From Saccopteryx bilineata (Eukaryota; Chordata; Mammalia; Chiroptera; Emballonuridae): DNA of 64,000 nucleotides. A program made the position numbers and the translations under genes. The stretch is taken from assembly GCF_036850765.1 (NCBI RefSeq), contig NC_089491.1, positions 94,148,740 through 94,212,739 of the forward strand. Direction: 5' to 3'. This document shows positions 11,654-22,489 of this stretch, piece by piece (position 1 is the first letter of the stretch; every line of letters begins with the position of its first letter). Below the pieces are notes generated by a model. It was not told where the DNA came from and searched no databases. It saw only the letters and a program-made list of their open reading frames with translations.

Positions 11654-11840
11654 TTTTTTTTAAAGGGAGAGGGAGAGACAGAGAGAGAGAGAGAGAGGAG
11701 AGACAGAGAGAGAGAAGGGGGGAGGAGCAGGAAGCATCAACTCCCATATGTGCCTTGACCAGGCAAGCCCAGGGTTTCAAACCAGCGACCTCAGCATTTC
11801 CAGGTCGATGCTTTATCCACTGCGCCACCACAGGTCTGGC
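11654..11840 (-). mobile_element. tRNA-derived bat SINE, type C (short)
   Basis: On the minus strand the head is GGCCAGACCTGTGGTGGCGC followed by a tRNA-like body, a pyrimidine tract (seen as GAGAGA on the plus strand) and an A-rich tail. Perfect 14-bp repeats CATTGTTGAATCTT flank it at 11640-11653 and 11841-11854. Confidence 0.92.
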
Positions 11841-11854
11841 CATTGTTGAATCTT

Positions 11855-12494
11855 AAATAAACTTAGATAACCTTTGGGCTATACAGTATTTTCTGTTTGC
11901 AAGAATTGTAACTCGGTTATTAATTATGTCTATGGTCTATGTGTTCAAATAGAAGATTTAGCAGATGGATCCGATTAGTCTTAAGTGAATTAGACTAAGC
12001 TTTCTTCTGAAAATTGGCATTTAAAAATATAAATTCCATGTTGTAAAAGAAGCTGGACCTTATTTCCCTTTAGTTAGCCATGAAGAGTGTGAACCTGGCA
12101 GGTACATTTAAGGAAAAACAGTTAAGCTGACAGAATTAGTAGTATTCCATATAGATAAATCAAATTATGAAAGTCCTTGCAGAAAACAAAAATGTAACAC
12201 TACATAAAGAAGAAAAATGCTTTTAAATCATGGTTCAGAAATGAAATACTATAACGTATATGTAACATTAGAGCAGACAGAGAGGAAACAAAGAAAATTA
12301 ATAATTTTATCCTTTAGGGCTGATCTGACTTCATTGTACTATCATTACCAGAAAGTTCAATGGGAAAATTTGTTCTTTTGGGACATTCCTCTGGAGTGGC
12401 ATTTCGACAATAGATGAATGGATGGTATCCTTGATAATTATGCTATTAGTCTCCTGAGAGTTGTGTGATGAAATCTGCTTGCACTCTTATAAAT
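11855..12494. other. Unassigned non-coding sequence
   Basis: No gene or repeat recognised. Confidence 0.5.
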
Positions 12495-12632
12495 AACCAA
12501 TGACTCCCAATCTGTGCCTTTTCCCCATCTGTAAAATAATTATAAGGATCCACCTCTTAAAACATTACTGTAATAATTAAATTAAGTTTCATGTACAAAA
12601 TACTCAGGATAATACCCAACTAATGTACTGGA
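12495..12632 (-). mobile_element. MIR SINE fragment
   Basis: CCCCATCTGTAAAATAATTAT and the following 'aattaaattaagtttcatgtacaaaatactcaggataatacc' match the reverse strand of MIR in order. Confidence 0.55.
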
Positions 12633-12639
12633 TAACCAT

Positions 12640-12960
12640 TTGTATGAGTTTTCTACTGTTGTGTGAGAAGCTACCACAAATTCAGTGGTTAAAGCAACAC
12701 TCGTGTATTATTAGCTCTTAGTTTTGTAGGTAATATGTGCAGGCAGGTTTATCTGGGTTCTCTGCTTAGGAATTTTAGAGCTTGGCACTCTCTTTCAAGC
12801 TCATTCCTTGCAGTTATCCTAGTTACTTTTCTGGCTGTTGGCTGGAGGTCACTCTCAGCTCCTAGAAGTCTTTGCATAAGACACCCTTTCAGTAGTTTGA
12901 TTCTCTCTAACTTCATCTTCTATATAAACCAGGGAAAATATTGTGTTATTAAATAGCTTG
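12640..12960 (-). mobile_element. MaLR-type LTR, partial
   Basis: The plus-strand block 'ctaccacaaattcagtggttaaagcaacac...gtattattagctcttagttttgtaggt' is the reverse of the 3' half of MLT/MST (ERVL-MaLR) LTRs. The right end is lost near the SINE insertion at 12999. Old and non-coding. Confidence 0.5.
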
Positions 12961-12998
12961 TGTGATTAGATTTGACCCACCCTAATAACTTGCCTTTT

Positions 12999-13387
12999 TT
13001 TTTTTGTAATTTTTCTGAAGCTGGAAATGGGGAGAGACAGTCAGACAGACTCCCGCATGCGCCCGACTGGGATCCACCCGGCACGCCCACCAGGGGGCGA
13101 CGCTCTGCCCACCAAGGGGTGATGCTCTGCCCCTCCAGGGCGTCACTCTGTTGCGAACAGAGCCACATTAGCGCCTGGGGCAGAGGCGAAGGAGCCATCC
13201 CCAGCTCCCAGGCCATCTTTGCTCCAATGGAGCCTCGCTGTGGGAGGGGAAGAGAGAGACAGAGAGGAAGGAGGGGGAGGGGTGGAGAAGCAGATGGGCG
13301 CTTCTCCTGTGTGCCCTGGCCAGGAATTGAACCCGGGACTTCTGCACACCAGGCCGACGCTCTACCACTGAGCCAACCGGCCAGGGC
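12999..13387 (-). mobile_element. tRNA-derived bat SINE, type A, young copy
   Basis: On the minus strand it starts GCCCTGGCCGGTTGGCTCAG, has box B GGTTCAATTCC, the CTCCATTGGAGCAAAGATGG body and ends CTTCAGAAAAATT plus an A tail. Perfect 14-bp duplications ATAACTTGCCTTTT occur at 12985-12998 and 13388-13401. Few differences from the 36086 copy suggest recent insertion. Confidence 0.95.
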
Positions 13388-13401
13388 ATAACTTGCCTTT
13401 T

Positions 13402-14035
13402 GATTAAGTCAAAGTCAACGACTTAGTACTTTTATGTTTGCAGAATTCCTTTTGCCATTCAAGGTACAATTTCTCATCATATTCACAGTCCCAGGTATTA
13501 AGTTGGAAAATCTTGGAGTAACATTTTAGAACTCTGCTTGTCACAATCTCAATAAATGTTAGGTTCTTTGCCCCCCCCCCCATTTCTAAGAGGAGCAGAG
13601 CTCCATGATAATTTTCCATCCAATATTATTTGTGAAAATTATCTACTGTTCACACAGTCTCTGCAAGATCTGGGAAGTTTGGAGTTGGCATCTCAAAAAT
13701 CCTGGCTTCAGGGCCAACTGATGGAACTGCTGACTTAATAAGGAATACTCATGCTCAAGTAACAATTGCTTTGGGATTGGTTAAAGTATAAAAGTATCAA
13801 AGATAGAACACTTAGTGGAATTAGGGATGATGGATCTGGACCCTACTCCTCTATTAAATCAGTAGATCAAATTAAAATATTCTTGGGTAATTATGAAGTC
13901 AATAAAAGGAGTCAGAGCTCCCTCTTTGGTATCTGACCATGAAGTCCTAAGTGTGGGAGGTCAGAACACCTGGTCTCCAACCATCTTTCCTACCACATGG
14001 TGGAGCCTGAGAAATGAAATTAACATACATTTTAT
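13402..14035. other. Unassigned non-coding sequence
   Basis: A C10 run lies near 13570. No gene or repeat family recognised. Confidence 0.5.
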
Positions 14036-14240
14036 ATGTATCTCCTCTATCAATACTATTCACATTCATAATAACCCTTTGAGATTTTACAAATCATAAA
14101 ACAGAAGTTTCAAGAGGTTAAACAGTTATCTAAAATTTCACAGTTGATAAGGTAACAGAGTTGGTTTTCAAACCTATTATTTGTCTCATTACAAAACCCA
14201 TTTTTACTTCAAGAATGTTATGCTACCTTCTATATTGGCT
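14036..14240 (+). mobile_element. MIR SINE
   Basis: It contains the MIR core in order: CATTCATAATAACCCTTTGAG, 'aaaacagaagtttcaagaggtt', 'tttcacagttgataaggtaacagagttgg' and the terminal 'ttacttcaagaatgttatgct'. Confidence 0.65.
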
Positions 14241-14809
14241 CCATGGGTATGAGTACCTCTCTTGATTAAAATGTTATTTAAATACATATTTATTTACTGA
14301 ACACATACAAACACATGTGTATATGTAAATACACATCTTTCCTAAACTTAATAGTTGAAAAAGGCTTAAACAAATGAGTCTAGAATCACAGAAATCCCAG
14401 AATTATAAATGATTGGCATGAAAATTAATCAACTTTAATTCAACATGATTGGTTAAATTTTCATCTCTTAACTTGAGATCAATTACTATTTAGCAAGTTG
14501 CATACCAAGTCTACCCAGGTCTTACTTTCCATTTGCGAACCCAAATTCTATGAATAACTTGAATATGAGTTGTTAGAGAACTTAATGCCTCATATCTTGG
14601 TATCAGTTAAAAGCTAGAGTTAAGTAAAAAATCTCCAGCTATAAAGTCACTAGAGCTAAGTATAATAGAACCAGAGAGTAATATTTGAGAATTCTGATTA
14701 TGCTAAACCATGATGAAGACAATGTCTGTCTCACTATCTTTAATACACTACAGCAGTGCTTTTTTTGCTTAGAGTAACTTAATCATGTAATCTTTACTTC
14801 CACTAACCA
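14241..14809. other. Unassigned AT-rich non-coding sequence
   Basis: No coding or repeat signal recognised. Confidence 0.5.
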
Positions 14810-14813
14810 CAAT

Positions 14814-15304
14814 TGAGAGGGGAGAAACCAGAAGACTGCAGGAAAAGGGGCCTGCGATGTCTGTGATGCTGCACTCAAGCCAGTGACCTCAGGGTTTTGA
14901 ACTAAGGAAGGAAGGGCTCAAAAGGCTGACTGAAAAAGTTTAAAAAGTAACAACCACAGCAGTAGCCCCTTTATCAGCTCCCTGAAATAAATTTGCAGCA
15001 CCAGCAAGAAAAATAGGACAGACAGTCCAAACCTCCCCTCTTGCCTGCCCCCTCCCAGAGACACAAAAGTCATGTAGGTCTGCAGACAAAAAAGTCAAGA
15101 AAATCAGGCACTTGTCATGTGCTTCTTGCATGGACACTGTAAAAGGTTTATAAGATGTAAGAAATCTAACTTCGGGGAGATCATGCTTTGGTGCTACTAG
15201 TCTCACGTGCTCCACCGGCTACTAATATTGAATAAATTCCTCTACCTCTATTAAGTTGTCTGGACATCTATTATCCTCCGTTTGGGTATCATTTTTCTGC
15301 TACA
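14814..15304 (+). mobile_element. Solo LTR, 4-bp target duplication
   Basis: A 491-bp unit with TG...CA termini (TGAGAGGGGAGAAAC ... TTCTGCTACA) flanked by identical CAAT at 14810-14813 and 15305-15308. It contains TTTATAAG near 15149, a CTTCGGGGAG stretch and a polyadenylation signal AATAAA at 15231-15236, which gives the U3-R-U5 order. A 4-bp duplication is usual for class I (gammaretrovirus-like) ERVs. No internal genes remain, so recombination between LTRs is the likely origin. The short reverse frame at 14940-15215 is incidental. Confidence 0.7.
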
Positions 15305-15334
15305 CAATGGCCTTGGGAAAATCCAGAACAAACG

Positions 15335-15425
15335 CTGATATATGTCTCTTATTCAGTGCTGCATCCCTTGAATATTTTGGCAAATGTAAGTCTCAGTAAA
15401 TACAATATTTATTGAATGAATGAAA
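15335..15425 (+). mobile_element. L2 LINE 3' tip
   Basis: The order 'cagtgctgcatccc...tcagtaaatacaatatttattgaatgaatga' matches the L2 terminus, including the TGAATGAATGA end. Confidence 0.55.
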
Positions 15426-15679
15426 CACAATGAGTTTAAATTCCTGAGAATCCTCTAGTTACACATATAAAATAATCTGATATTTAAGCTGACATTGAAC
15501 AAATCCAAAATTGTTAAGCTTGCCTTTATAATTTCATGTATAAATTTTGAATAACTTTGTTTCCTAGGTTAGGAAAAGTTTTGCTCATTTTAATTTACTT
15601 TTATTATAGTATGGCTAAGAAAAAATAAATCTTCATGTGCACAATATCTTCATTCACAAAAAACTAGTTTATGCCTCTC

Positions 15680-16870
15680 AGCTTTGCTTGTCTAAATCCT
15701 CTTTTAGAGTTTGGGTCAGTTTTCTATCTATTTCAAAACTTGGAGAGTTTTGATAGATTGTAGCTTCCAGGGAATTGATACATTTCATTGAAGTTGTTAA
15801 AATTACGTGGTTAGAGTTGTTTGTACTATTTCTTCACTATCCTGTTAATGGCTGTGTGGTACATAGTGATATCTTCCATTTTGTTTTTTATATCGGTCAT
15901 TTCTATCTCCTTTTTCCTGTCAGTTCTACTAGCAATTTGTCGATATAATTGACCTTTTCCAAAAATGAGTTTTTGTGTTCACTGATATTTTTATAATATT
16001 TTCTGTGTCTAATGTTATTGACCTGCTCTTATTTTATTATTTCCTTCCTTCTGCTTGCTTTGGAATTATTTTGCTCTTTTTTATCTCTGATAATGGAAGC
16101 TTAAATTATTGATTTGAAACCTCTTCTATTTTTCAAATATGAGCATTTAATGCTACCTATTTCCTTCCAAGCACTTCTTGGTGTATCTCACAAATTCTGT
16201 GAGGTGTATCTCACAAATTTTGATATCTTGTATTTTCATTTTTGTTCAGTTCAAACTACTTTCTACTTTTTCTTGAGACTGCCTATTTGACTCACTTATT
16301 TAGATTCAGTTGACAGGTGGGTTACTTCTTCTATATACTTACTGATTTTCACCTGTTTCTGGGAGAGGGATATTAACATACCAAACTATAATTTTGAATT
16401 TATTTATTTCTCTTTTTGTTTTTTCAGCTTTTGCTTTATACAGTTTAAAAATATCTTGTTATAAGTGTACACATTAAGTGTTGTTCTTTTGATCGGCCAA
16501 GTAAACCTTTTATCATTATATAATTTCCTCCTTTTTTCCTTCATTTATTTTCTCGCTTTGAAGTCTACCCTTTTTCTGATATTATTGTAGCTACTATAGT
16601 TTTCTTTCTATTAACACTTGTATAAAATATGTTTTTCCACATTGTTACTTTTAATATACTCATGCATTATATTTGAAGTGATTTTTTTTATAGATAGCGT
16701 ATAGGTGGTTCATGTTTTATTTTTAATCATTTGTGACAATCTTTGTTTTTTAATCGATGTGCTTAACCATCTTTTGTATTTAATGTAATTATTAATATAT
16801 TTTATAGGTCCTTCATTTTGTTATATGTTAGACTGTCCCCTCTATTTTGAATTCTGTTTCTCCTTAATGA
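15680..16870 (-). mobile_element. Old L1 ORF2 fragment
   Basis: The plus strand carries the reverse of the L1 ORF2 linker between endonuclease and reverse transcriptase: 'gtcgatataattgaccttttccaaaaatgag', 'atttccttccttctgcttgctttgg' and 'cttcttggtgtatctcacaaattctg'. The same landmarks occur in the young L1 near 57140-57600. Multiple stops and indels make it non-functional. Confidence 0.75.
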
Positions 16871-16957
16871 CTTTTTAAGATTATTTGAAGATTTCTAGTA
16901 TTTCTTTTAATTTTTCTTTTAATTTTTCTTATATTTCAGTATATTTTTAGAGATTTT

Positions 16958-17232
16958 TAATTTTTTAAGTGAAAGGAGGGGAGATAGAGAGACATATTCC
17001 TGCATGTGCCTGAACTGGGATCCACCAGGGCCAATGCTTGAAATAAATTTTAGCACCAAGCTATTTTTAGCACTTGAAGCTGATGCACTCGGACCAACTG
17101 AGCTATATCCTCAGCACTACTCGAACAAAAGCACCACTGGCTATGGGAGAGAAAGAGGGAAGGAAGGGAGAAAAGGAAGGGGCATGCTTTGGGATGATGC
17201 TCCAATCAACTGAGCTATCTGGCCAGGGCTTA
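16958..17232 (-). mobile_element. tRNA-derived SINE, type A, degenerate
   Basis: The plus strand shows the reversed SINE: 'ggaggggagatagagagaca', CTGGGATCCACCAGGGC, a purine tract and the reversed head CAACTGAGCTATCTGGCCAGG. Confidence 0.7.
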
Positions 17233-17765
17233 ATTTTTATTGATTTTTAGAAAGACAGAGAGAAGGGGGACATTGAAGGGAAGCACTTGTTGTTCCACAC
17301 CAGGGGTCCCCAAACTTTTTACACAGAGGGCCAGTTCACTGTCCCTCAGACAGTTGGAGGGCCGGACTATAAAAAAAAACTGTGAACAAATCCCTATGCA
17401 CACTGCACATATCTTATTTTAAAGTAAAAAAACAAAACGGGAACAAATACAATATTTAAAATAAAGAACAAGTAAATTTAAATCAACAAACTGACCAGTA
17501 TTTCAATGGGAACTATGTTCCTCTCACTGACAAACCAATGAAAGAGGTGCCCCTTCCGGAAGTGCAGCAGGGGCCAGATAAATGGCCTCAGGGGGCCGCA
17601 TGCGGCCCGCAGGCTGTAGTTTGGGGACCCCAGTTCCACACAGTCGTGCATTTTTTGGTCGCTTCCCGTGTGCCCCCTGACCAGAAATTGAATACCTGTA
17701 AACCTGTATAACCTTGTTGTTTTGGGACAATGCTCTTAACTGAGCTAACTGGCCAGGGCAACAGT
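17233..17765 (-). mobile_element. tRNA-derived SINE, interrupted by a hAT MITE
   Basis: The A-rich end and purine tract lie at 17233-17292, and the tRNA-like head (reversed: GAGCTAACTGGCCAGGGC) ends near 17760. The two halves are separated by the hAT element at 17301-17633. Joining the flanks at the duplicated TTCCACAC restores SINE order. Confidence 0.75.
17301..17633 (-). mobile_element. hAT-superfamily MITE, family 1 copy
   Basis: A 333-bp element with terminal inverted repeats (CAGGGGTCCCCAAACT at the left; the right end is its complement with one change in the last bases). It is flanked by a perfect 8-bp duplication TTCCACAC (17293-17300 and 17634-17641), the hallmark of hAT transposition. 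It has no transposase, so it is non-autonomous. It matches 49920-50249 in the opposite orientation with roughly two dozen differences by eye. Confidence 0.93.
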
Positions 17766-18241
17766 TCATTTTTCACAGTCTTTGCAGTGTTATGTGAATT
17801 TATTCCAATTGCCTAATCTGGAATCTATGCAGTGTTTTGCCCTGTATTTCTGTTACCAATACATTGGTATTTGTTTATGGTCAGATCCATGCCTCTTGAG
17901 AATGAGCCTTGTCTTCATACTGATAGGGAATCCCAAAATCAGAACTTTGGCTTCAATAATCGTAGCTTTTCAGTTGTAATGAATATGAGATATGTAAGGG
18001 TTAGGAAATAATTAATCTTCTTGCTATTCTCTCTTAATGGCTCCCTGACCTTTACTTTGAAATATAGTGAAAAGTCTACCCTTGCAGGAATGCCAGGGAA
18101 AGCGTACACTGAGGAGGAACCTGACAAGGCAGTTTAATCACAACAGTTGTTTGTAAAAGCCTAGCCACAGGAATTACTGAAAAAAGTTAAGGCCTATAAT
18201 TTAATTAAAACTTAGTTCACCAATCTTAAATATTTACTTTG
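17766..18241. other. Unassigned non-coding sequence
   Basis: No gene or repeat recognised. Confidence 0.45.
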
Positions 18242-18246
18242 TATCT

Positions 18247-18659
18247 TGAGAAAACAGGGGGACTTTTCACAGACAATTCTCAGAGACAGATGGTCCCAGA
18301 GGTATGAGGTCCCAGCTGTTCCTGGGAGACACCTGCCCCCAGCTGCCTTGAAGATTTACCAAGGACACCAGATAGAAACACACTGATTGAGCCTGTGCTA
18401 TATCAAAAGAACTTGCCGAGGAAACATTTCTGTCACTGAACCTCCACCTCCTGCACAGACCTTTACTTTTTCTTCTTTTCCTCCTGAACCCTATAGATAC
18501 CAGCAGCACCAGGAGAGCATTAAGGCTGCTTTGTAGACAGGATTCCCCTGCCTTCTCAGGGTACAGGTATTTCTGAATTAAAGACACTCTTATACACTCA
18601 GTCAGCTTCATCTCTTTGATTGCGACAAGCCTCCCCAAGCCTGGCCTGTTCCGGTAACA
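18247..18659 (-). mobile_element. Solo LTR, 5-bp target duplication
   Basis: On the minus strand the unit starts TGTTACCGGAACAGGCC and ends TTTTCTCA, a 413-bp TG...CA element. It is flanked by identical TATCT at 18242-18246 and 18660-18664. The mixed GC content and short length fit an LTR, and a 5-bp duplication points to an ERVL- or ERVK-like integrase. No retroviral genes adjoin it. A 123-codon open frame inside it is incidental. Confidence 0.65.
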
Positions 18660-18664
18660 TATCT

Positions 18665-20160
18665 CTAATATTGCTAGGTCCTAAAGGCCCATCTTCTAGG
18701 ACTGATGGCTACAAATGTAAGGCTTTAGTTTTACCTTTCTGCCATACATTCTGACAGCTGAATGTGCCTCCAAAGCCAAGCAGTGGGAGGAGAGAGAGAA
18801 ACAAGAAACAGTAGGAGTCTTTTCAACAAATGGGGCTAGAAGTGACTACATAGCCACATGCAAGAGAATTAAGTTGAATTCCTGCCTCTCAATGTTTTGC
18901 TATATGATAATTAAGAGCAAGTTATCTGGTTCATTGGGAAAATTCAAATATAAATATGTAAAAATCTTTTAAGCCTCTTGGTCTTCTCGGGCATGGAGGT
19001 GGAGTGACAATAGAATATGCTGATCTTGTGGTGGTTGAGAGGAGCTCAAGGCACCACCATTCTGTGTGAAGACATCCTGGACTTCAACCAAGCACTATAT
19101 ATGTGTCCCAGAACTCTTTAATATTTTTCTTCTGTTATTTAGATGTGGGCCTTTATTCCTGAATTTTTTTATGTTGACTGTCCAGAACTTTTACAGGTCA
19201 GTTTCTCCAGAGAATAAAGATTTGGAGAAGAGAGTAATTGTCTGGCTTTCAGATGTAAGAGAGAAGATTGAAGTTCTGTTTCCTATATTGTTTTTAATCA
19301 GTTCTCTTATTTGGTCCTTGCCCATTGGTAAACCTTGTGCCTCTAAGTCCTAGGCACAATGTTCAGGGGTGAATATGCTCACTCACCTTTAGTATTTCTG
19401 TCTGGAGGCACTTAGGTTGGGTTTCTCTGTCTTGATAAACCAGTTATATCTTTCCATATGCTCTCCACATAGAAGTTTTTTATGTTACTGTCTTCTTTTC
19501 TTTTGTATTTATATATATGGACATAAAACTTTGTTTTCATTTTTGTATTATCATTTAGTGTGTTCTTAGGAGAGAGAAAAGAAAACAAAGTTTTTCAATA
19601 TGCTATGTTTAACAAGGTGTTTAATATATTATTTATATTAATGGGAAATAACATAGTTAGATCTTATAGAAGACCAAAATATGCCTTTATCCTTAGAATT
19701 AAACTTTATCTTTCCAAGTTTGATAATGCAACTAAGAGAATAATGATGAAACCACCTTCTTGTAGTTCTCCGAGGAGGTCTAAGGAATGAAATAGTCAAT
19801 GAGAGATGAGTCCCTTTATCTAATGCATTATTTTGGGTGAGATGGTCCTGTGGGAAAATGGCTTTGTTCTAATTGAAAAATTGTGTGAGTCTAAATCCAT
19901 GAAAGGAATAAATTATGGTTACAGATATGATTGCTACAATTTGCATATTCTTTCTGTTTGAAGGACATCTTAGTACTCAACCTGAGCCACTGTAGTTTCC
20001 TTGGATAAGAGCCTTGGCAGAGACCCAGTACAAGTAACTTATATTTAAAAGTGGTGATTTATATCACATCCATCATCTTCTTCCTCATTCCAAGGGAAGA
20101 ATGCCCTGACCATAAGAGAGTCCTGGTCCAAGACCAGTGAGCAGTAATGATATGTAATAC
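18665..20160. other. Unassigned non-coding sequence
   Basis: No repeat or exon recognised. Open frames at 19066-19353 and 19560-19790 show no motif. Confidence 0.45.
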
Positions 20161-20167
20161 CCAATAG

Positions 20168-20217
20168 CCAATATATATATATATTATATATATATAATAT
20201 ATAATATATATATATAA
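20168..20217. repeat. Interrupted (TA)n tract
   Basis: About 50 bp of TA repeats broken by single TT/AA steps, able to form hairpins. Confidence 0.9.
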
Positions 20218-21420
20218 GTGAATTAGGTTAAGACTAAAATAGGGCATCATTGATGCATTTGGTTAATTTAGGATCCATTTGTAACATACCACCTGAAGTA
20301 ATGCAAACTCTATGAGTAACTTCTGGTTGCCTTAAGCATCTATGTTCTGCTACCATTAATATGTAAATAAAGTTTTTATGAGATTTGTTTGTAGTGGTTT
20401 AAACATAACATTTCACTTTTAGTTACCAAAATGAAATTGTTTGAAAGCTGTTCTCCAAGATTGATGACAATGAAGGTCATGGGCTTCAGCAAGGAAATTA
20501 ATAAGTACAATGATGTCTGTCTCAGGTTTGCAGAACATTTACCTCTGAGGTAAATGCTTGATTTTTATTTCCAAGGATATCCTAGAGTAGGCAAAGGTAA
20601 TGCAATTATTCTCAGAGAAAGTACACAGTTGATAGAACAATGGGAACACTTAAAAGGTGCCCTTAACCATTATCATATAAAGGGAAGGCTGAAAAGGCTC
20701 TGTTCATTCATTTATGTTGTCATTATAAAAGGCCTTGGACTCTAAGGTTCATGAATGTAAATTGCTAGGGAAGCAATTGACATAATAGATGGAGGAGAAA
20801 ATGTTCTTTAAAAAAATGTTTCTTCAGTCAGAACTTGAGTGTAATGTTCTTTGAAATGTGTGAATAAGGTGTTTGAATTTTAGTTGGAGAATTTTTTTCC
20901 TCTTAAGCATTTATTGAGCATAAATGTATATTAGGTTCTGTACATTTGGATATTTTAGAACAGTAATGTGTGTATGACATCAGTAATGCTCAAACATATA
21001 TGAATTTTGATCATCATGTTGTATGCACATCATATTCCAAGTATTACTTAATGTTGTTTAAATAAATTTCCAAGTAAAATGACACAATTTAAAACATGGA
21101 GGCAAATGTATAAAGTTGTGTATTTTATTTTATAAGTACCCATACCTTTTACTTACTTTTCTAGTTTATGATGATTATCACAAAAAACAACTACAGAACA
21201 ATGTCTCAAATTCTGTCACTTCTGTAGAGGCTAGATATCATTTTATAGCAATGATTATAAAAATAATCATCAAAATCATCAATCTATTTTATCATAAATA
21301 ATATTGATAGGTGCCATGCTCAAAAGGCAATATTTCCAATTGAGATTTAAAATATAATTGAAGTAAAATTTGTACTGTAATATGTCTCTTAATTTTGTAT
21401 TTGAAAATATTGTGTAGATA
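20218..21420. other. Unassigned AT-rich non-coding sequence
   Basis: No gene or repeat recognised. Confidence 0.5.
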
Positions 21421-21424
21421 GAAA

Positions 21425-21550
21425 ATGTAAGTTATAATAGTGCTTACTTTATGGGGTTGTTATAACATTTCCATGACTTACTTTATTTAAAATGCTTAAA
21501 AGAGTGCTTAAAGGATAGTAAATACTAAATAAATTGTATTTATTATATTA
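21425..21550 (-). mobile_element. Possible MIR SINE fragment
   Basis: 'tatggggttgttataacatttccatgac...agagtgcttaaaggatagtaaatactaaataa' follows the reverse MIR 3' half. Weak. Confidence 0.35.
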
Positions 21551-22480
21551 TACATGATATAATTTACAGTTAGCCTGACAATTACTGTTAGAAGTGAATG
21601 TAGTTTTACAGTCCACCTCTGAATAATTTTGGTTCTTGTTCAACTTTCCTATACTTAGATTAAGATCTTAATCTTCATTTAAAAGCTTAGAATTACATCT
21701 TTAATCCCAGTAAATACTTTCTCCACTTTTAGAATGTGGTGAATGCTTTATCAATCTCAAATGTTCTCTCTAACTATGATCTGGTAGCTGGGCCCCGTAA
21801 ATAAAAATTAAATCTTTCAGGAAATACCAGTTAAATATACCACAACATGTCACAAAAGTAGACACATATTTTTCAAGGAAATGTGTATGTTACAGTGTTT
21901 TAAAATAGTTTTTCCTTAGCATTTTCTTTTCACATTTGCTATTACGTAAATGTTAAACACAAATTTTGTTAATGTGAGATTCTCACACAAAAAGTTCCTA
22001 ATAATATCAATAAGCACAAAAAATGTTTTCAAATATTTATTAGGATGCTTTATCCCCACAAAAACACACATACAAAGTAGAATAATTCATACTCCTCAGA
22101 CTGAGCTCTGATGCAAGTGGAGATTAGTGAGGTTGGTGAAGCCCAACTCTTTCAAACCAAGGTCAGATAGAATTTTGGATACAGTGAAACTAGGGCATCA
22201 TGACCACCATTACTTTAGATTCTCTTAAACGTTAATCCAGTTCCCATTGGCCTTCTCATTTCAGTAGAAAACATAAAAGGCTAAAATTGAGAATTTTATC
22301 TGGAAATAGTATATTAAAACTAAACCTGTCTTAATTTACCTACATGCAATGCTTCCTTTATAAAATGTTAGTGAGTCCATGGTTCCATACAGGTAGCCAC
22401 AAACCATGTGACATCAGTAATAAAGAGTTATGATTTAGGACTGCTGGTGAGAGAGAATATAGGTGGCACAACACAGGTTA
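21551..22480. other. Unassigned non-coding sequence
   Basis: No gene or clear repeat. Confidence 0.45.
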
Positions 22481-22489
22481 ACAGACTTT

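Noticed and set aside
18267..18638. 123-codon minus-strand frame
   Set aside because: It lies wholly inside a TG...CA element with a target duplication and has no recognisable domain.
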